From Lewinellaceae bacterium (GTDB taxonomy: Bacteria; Bacteroidota; Bacteroidia; Chitinophagales; Saprospiraceae), in NCBI GenBank assembly GCA_020636375.1, contig JACJXZ010000008.1, forward strand, positions 248,001 to 312,000: a DNA stretch of 64,000 bases. The letters run 5' to 3'. The notes beneath the pieces were generated by a model. That model worked only from the letters and a program-made list of their open reading frames with translations, was not told the origin of the DNA and made no database searches. How positions within the stretch are numbered: position 1 is the stretch's first letter; each line of letters opens with the position of its first letter. Shown one piece after another: positions 60,369 to 64,000 of the stretch. Both the position numbers and the translations under genes were made by a program.

Positions 60369-61151
60369 ATGCAAACACCTACGGTTTCGAGAATGAACGA
60401 ATTCAATGAATATTTCAAGTCTGCTTTCACAGTCGATAACGTCATCTTCGGTTTTGACGAAGGGGACCTGAAAGTATTGCTCATCAATCGGGGGGAGGAA
60501 CCCTACAAGAGCAAATGGGCCCTTCCCGGATACTTCGTCTATCCCAATGAGGACCTGGACGCCGCCGCCAAGCGGGTGCTGGATGAACTCACCGGGTTGC
60601 GCAATGTTTACCTCGAACAGGTCAGGACTTTCGGTGCCGTCAACCGCCACCCTTTCGGCAGAGTGATCACCGTGGCCTATTTTTCCCTGATCAAGATCAG
60701 CCACTACAACATTCAGCCGTCTTCGATCGCTAAGAAGGCAAAGTGGCATTCGATATCCAAAGTGGCCGACCTGGCATTCGACCATAAAGAAATTCTCGAA
60801 GCCTGTTTTCACCGGCTGAAGTGGCTGGTGCGTTCCCGGCCGGTCGGGTTCGAGCTGCTGCCGCCCAAGTTTACGCTTACTGAACTACAGCACCTCTACG
60901 AGGCCATTCTGGAAACCGAACTGGATAAGCGCAATTTCCGCAAGAAGATCCTGTCCATGAACCTGCTCATTGACCTGGACGAGACCCAGGAAGGCGTTGC
61001 GCACCGGCCGGCCCGCCTCTACAAGTTCGACCGGGAAAAGTATGAGCAATTCCTCGCCGAAGGATTCAGCTTTGAATTGAAAGAGAGTAAAAAAAAGGAA
61101 AAGAAGAGCCGTAGTAAAAAGGTCAGGGCTAACATTGCCTGGAAAGACTAA
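60369..61151 (+). CDS. Nudix-domain transcriptional regulator (NrtR/AraR-like)
   Basis: This 260-residue protein has an N-terminal Nudix fold (DNVIFGFDEGDLKVLLINRG, WALPGYFVYPNEDLDAAAKR) and a C-terminal winged helix (FTLTELQHLYEAILETELDKRNFRKKIL) followed by a basic tail. The Nudix box is degenerate: RVLDELTGL replaces REUxEExGU, so catalysis is unlikely and the domain probably senses an ADP-ribose or sugar derivative. Members regulate NAD or arabinose metabolism in other bacteria. An internal ATG at 60393 is an alternative start. Target genes are not evident nearby. Confidence 0.85.
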   Translation: MQTPTVSRMNEFNEYFKSAFTVDNVIFGFDEGDLKVLLINRGEEPYKSKWALPGYFVYPNEDLDAAAKRVLDELTGLRNVYLEQVRTFGAVNRHPFGRVITVAYFSLIKISHYNIQPSSIAKKAKWHSISKVADLAFDHKEILEACFHRLKWLVRSRPVGFELLPPKFTLTELQHLYEAILETELDKRNFRKKILSMNLLIDLDETQEGVAHRPARLYKFDREKYEQFLAEGFSFELKESKKKEKKSRSKKVRANIAWKD

Positions 61152-61159
61152 AGTTCATA

Positions 61160-61942
61160 TTACAGTTCCTCTCCCAGGGTATTGAACACTTTCACCTCCA
61201 GGCCCTCTCCGTAGTCGGAACGGTATCCCTCCAGGAGGTTCACCAACGCTTCTTTCTCCCCTTCGTACCAATAGGAAAAGGGCAGGGCGCCGGCGGGTGC
61301 TGCGCCGTTGGCAAGCTTCAGGTTATGGTTGCCTTCTATCCGGAAATAACCGTAGTACCCCTCCGGCAGGGGGCGGGCTTTGCTGATGGCCTGCAGGTCA
61401 TCCAGCAGTTCGACGGCCGCCGTCTCCAGAACCGGATCTCCGAAGTAAACATAGCCCCATATCGTATTCTCGGGGATACGCAGCAGCTCCGGGCGCAGCA
61501 GGACAATGCCCCCTCCCTCCTCCAGGCTGATGTTGTAAGCCCCGGAGGTGACCACCAGCTGGCCGTCGCTGGACACCTTTCCCCGGAGGTCGACCAGAAG
61601 GGGGTAAAACCCGCCGGGCAAAGGGGAATAGGCCCGGAAGCTGGCCGTTGCCGGCGCATCCCCCGGCACGCAGCCCTCTTCCCGGACGATCTCGTTGATG
61701 GAAATGGACAGCTCCCGGTTCGTTTGCCGGTATTCGTAGTCTATAGCAGCGTTCAGGCAGGGCTCGTTGGCGATGGTGCGCAGGCGAAACTCCAGGAAGC
61801 GCCCCTGTGGAGTGAGGGCCTCCCAGATGTCCAGATAAAATTCATCATCGACATCGGGCACGACAACCGTATCTTCCAGGGAACTCAGGTTACAGCCCCC
61901 GGCAATCATCAGAATAACCGCCAACGTAAAAATACGATCCAT
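61160..61942 (-). CDS. Hypothetical lipoprotein
   Basis: From the ATG at 61942 the protein has 260 residues. It has a signal peptide with lipobox IAGGC (Cys near residue 17). The mature part is rich in beta strands, with an acidic start (EDTVVVPDVDDEFYLDIWEAL) and no family motif that I recognise. An in-frame ATG at 62014 would place 24 extra residues before the signal peptide and is unlikely. Confidence 0.7.
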   Translation of the reverse strand: MDRIFTLAVILMIAGGCNLSSLEDTVVVPDVDDEFYLDIWEALTPQGRFLEFRLRTIANEPCLNAAIDYEYRQTNRELSISINEIVREEGCVPGDAPATASFRAYSPLPGGFYPLLVDLRGKVSSDGQLVVTSGAYNISLEEGGGIVLLRPELLRIPENTIWGYVYFGDPVLETAAVELLDDLQAISKARPLPEGYYGYFRIEGNHNLKLANGAAPAGALPFSYWYEGEKEALVNLLEGYRSDYGEGLEVKVFNTLGEEL

Positions 61943-62268
61943 GCTCTGCAGTTTTACCAAGGTATTTTGAAAGTTAAACGGAACGAGGCGGGGAATGGCT
62001 GCTTGCCTCACCAAGAATTATAAAAATATCCATTTTTTAATATGGCAGGAAAATTTCAGGCCCTAAAAATCTCCTGGCGGCTCAAAAAATGAAGAAAAAA
62101 TAGGGGAAGGCCGACAAAAAAGGCATCATAATGTTGCGCATAACTGATACTGGCCTAAAAAGGCCGTTTATTTGTCTAGTTTTTTTTGATCGCCATTACG
62201 CATTACCTTTATTGACGCACTCGAAAAACAGGCGCGAATGGCCTGATGCTATCGAAACCCGGCTATCT
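61943..62268. other. Intergenic region before the MacB-type exporter genes
   Basis: No gene seen. GGCCTAAAAAGGCC at 62152-62165 is a perfect short palindrome. TTATTTGTC at 62169-62177 is a weak -7 candidate. Confidence 0.35.
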
Positions 62269-62958
62269 ATGATCCAACTCAGAAATATCCGAAAAGCCTA
62301 TAAAACCGGATACACACAACTGGACGTCCTCAAAGGCATCGACCTCGATATCGAAGCCGGCGCCTTTGCCTCCATTATGGGCTCTTCGGGCTCCGGCAAG
62401 TCCACCCTGCTCAACATCATCGGCATTCTCGACGAATATGACGAGGGCGATTATTTGCTCGACGGCAAAATGATCAAGGGGCTCAGCCAAACCGAAGCGG
62501 CACACTACCGCAACCGCTTCATCGGTTTCGTCTTCCAATCCTTTAACCTGTTGCCTTTCAAAACGGCGCAGGAAAACGTCGCCCTGCCGCTTTACTATCA
62601 GAAAATGGACCGCCGCAAACGTCAGGACCTCGCCCTGGAATACCTCAACCTGGTAGGCCTGGCCGACTGGGCCGAGCACCTGCCCAACCAGCTCTCCGGC
62701 GGGCAGCAGCAACGCGTGGCCATCGCCCGGGCCCTCATCACCAAACCGAAAGTGATCCTGGCGGACGAACCCACCGGCGCTCTCGATTCCAAAACCTCCT
62801 TCGAGGTGATGGAACTGTTCAAAAAAGTGAACCGGGAGGGCATGACCGTCATCATCGTCACCCACGAGAACGATATTGCCGCCATGACCCGGCGCATCAT
62901 CCGCCTGCGGGACGGCGTCATCGAGAATGGCAACGCTACCCTGAGCGCTACTAAATGA
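62269..62958 (+). CDS. ABC transporter ATPase, MacB/LolD type
   Basis: From the ATG at 62269 the ATPase has 229 residues: Walker A GSSGSGKST, Q-loop FVFQSFNLLPF, signature LSGGQQQRVAIARALI, Walker B VILADEPTGALD and H-loop IVTHEND. It drives an FtsX-type permease encoded immediately downstream with overlapping stop and start codons. An upstream frame extension (62131) lacks family similarity. Confidence 0.92.
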   Translation: MIQLRNIRKAYKTGYTQLDVLKGIDLDIEAGAFASIMGSSGSGKSTLLNIIGILDEYDEGDYLLDGKMIKGLSQTEAAHYRNRFIGFVFQSFNLLPFKTAQENVALPLYYQKMDRRKRQDLALEYLNLVGLADWAEHLPNQLSGGQQQRVAIARALITKPKVILADEPTGALDSKTSFEVMELFKKVNREGMTVIIVTHENDIAAMTRRIIRLRDGVIENGNATLSATK

Positions 62959-64000
62959 CCCGACTTTATCTATCGCCTATGATCGACTTCGATAAGTGGC
63001 AGGAAATCTTCAACTCCATACGGCGCCACCCCCTGCGCACCACCCTTACTGCCCTGGGCGTCTTCTGGGGCATCTTCATGCTGGTGCTCCTGCTGGGCGC
63101 CGGCCGAGGCTTGCAGAACGGCGTGGAGTACGAGTTCCGGGATGACGCCACCAACAGCGTCTGGATCCGCCGGGGGGTGACCTCCATCCCCTACCAGGGC
63201 CTGCCCAAAGGGCGGCGGATAAAGTTCACCAATGAAGATTACGACATGCTCGCCGAGCACTTTGGGGAGGTCGACCAGATCACTGGCCGGTTTTACCTTT
63301 CAGGAGACCAGACTATCTCCTACGGGAAAACCGCTCTCTCCTACTCGGTGCGGGCCGTCCATCCCGGCCACCGCTATCTCGAAAACACCATTATGGAGAG
63401 CGGGCGGTATATCAACGAAACTGATTTGAGCGAATTCCGAAAAGTGGCCGTCATCGGGGCCGTCGTGCAGAAAGACCTCTTTGGCGACGAGCCGCCGCTG
63501 GGAAAGGAGATCAAGATCGGCGGCACGGTCTATACCGTGGTGGGCACTTATACGGATACCGGCGGAGACGACGAAATGCGCATTATTTACATCCCCGTGT
63601 CCACCGCTCAAAAAATCTATGCGGGCACCAGGGAACTGCACCAGCTGATGTTCACGACCCGGGATATGGAACTGCCGGCCATTCAACAGCTGCAGGAAGA
63701 GGTCAGAGACGCCTTTGCCCGCCGCCACCAGTTCGACGTACAGGACCGAAAAGCCCTCTATATCTTTGGCGCAGCAGAAGAATACCAGAAGTTTATGAAC
63801 CTCTTCGCTGCCATCCGCGCCTTTGTCTGGTTTGTTGGGCTGGGCAGCATCGTCGCCGGCGTGATCGGCGTCAGCAATATCATGCTGATCGTGGTAAAAG
63901 ACCGGACCAGGGAGATCGGCATCCGCAAAGCGCTGGGCGCCACGCCCCGGTCCATCGTCGCTATGATCCTCCAGGAATCCATCCTGATCACATCCGTGGC
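62955..64000 (+). CDS. MacB-type ABC transporter permease (3' truncated by window edge)
   Basis: The frame is open to the window end, giving ~348 visible residues. The first ATG (62955) overlaps the ATPase stop (ATGA); a second in-frame ATG (62979) begins MIDFDKWQEIFNSIRRHP. One transmembrane segment (LRTTLTALGVFWGIFMLVLLLGAG) is followed by the periplasmic MacB domain (RKVAVIGAVVQKDLFG). A second segment (~residue 290 on) leads into the coupling motif RTREIGIRKALGATPRSI. The substrate is unknown. Confidence 0.9.
   Translation, partial: MTRLYLSPMIDFDKWQEIFNSIRRHPLRTTLTALGVFWGIFMLVLLLGAGRGLQNGVEYEFRDDATNSVWIRRGVTSIPYQGLPKGRRIKFTNEDYDMLAEHFGEVDQITGRFYLSGDQTISYGKTALSYSVRAVHPGHRYLENTIMESGRYINETDLSEFRKVAVIGAVVQKDLFGDEPPLGKEIKIGGTVYTVVGTYTDTGGDDEMRIIYIPVSTAQKIYAGTRELHQLMFTTRDMELPAIQQLQEEVRDAFARRHQFDVQDRKALYIFGAAEEYQKFMNLFAAIRAFVWFVGLGSIVAGVIGVSNIMLIVVKDRTREIGIRKALGATPRSIVAMILQESILITSV

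Overview
The window looks like a chromosomal segment of a high-GC member of the Bacteroidota, most probably the Saprospiria (Lewinella/Phaeodactylibacter type). The evidence is type IX secretion C-terminal domains on a subtilase and a peroxidase, a gliding-motility-type (CHU_C) C-terminus behind SprB-like repeats, promoters of the TTG-N20-TAnnTTTG type, and a general lack of Shine-Dalgarno sites. The genus is inference; no rRNA or complete tRNA gene was recognised.

Layout. 1-9.5 kb: end of an MsbA-type ABC exporter, an M14-family amidohydrolase, then a run of co-directional genes (secreted subtilase, DevA/DevB/DevC-like ABC exporter, TolC) followed by an ACMSD-like decarboxylase. 9.5-19 kb: mostly minus-strand housekeeping genes (metal-ribbon lipoprotein, Rieske oxygenase, DUF2071, cystathionine gamma-synthase, HU, pseudouridine synthase) and dnaB, which carries two inteins. 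20.4-27.7 kb: an AT-richer operon encoding a Cys-rich precursor-like peptide, an outer-membrane barrel, four radical SAM proteins, a PqqD-like protein and a DHD-motif protein. 28-42.6 kb: a kinase, lipid kinase, ABC-2 transporter, T9SS-exported proteins, Rrf2 regulator, animal-type peroxidase and PBP1C. 42.6-46.5 kb: a peptide/two-component locus. 46.9-64 kb: ion channel, DoxX, FAD protein, KdsA, metallophosphoesterase, a small toxin-antitoxin island, HHH protein, ComEC, a Nudix-like regulator and the start of a MacB-type exporter.

Two regions deserve most attention. (1) The 20.4-27.7 kb operon looks like an unusual RiPP pathway. Its 160-residue precursor has an N-terminal extension, a twin-arginine motif with lipobox, six CTC motifs and a Gly10 tail; it is followed by four divergent radical SAM enzymes. 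(2) At 42.7-46.5 kb a LytTR regulator, an unlisted 47-aa double-glycine-leader peptide and a TPR histidine kinase are followed by three tandem small modules. Each module carries a conserved 19-nt segment and a terminator-like hairpin whose stems covary, and the segment is complementary to the start-codon region of the peptide mRNA. This resembles a peptide-signalling circuit with tandem antisense small RNAs, although the same modules can also be read as micro-ORFs on the other strand.

Also notable are the double-intein DnaB (one with an endonuclease in the P-loop, one mini-intein), dispersed palindromic CACAAAGACACC-type repeats, an 11-copy octanucleotide repeat next to a start codon, and a toxin-antitoxin pair bounded by a duplicated promoter-like sequence.
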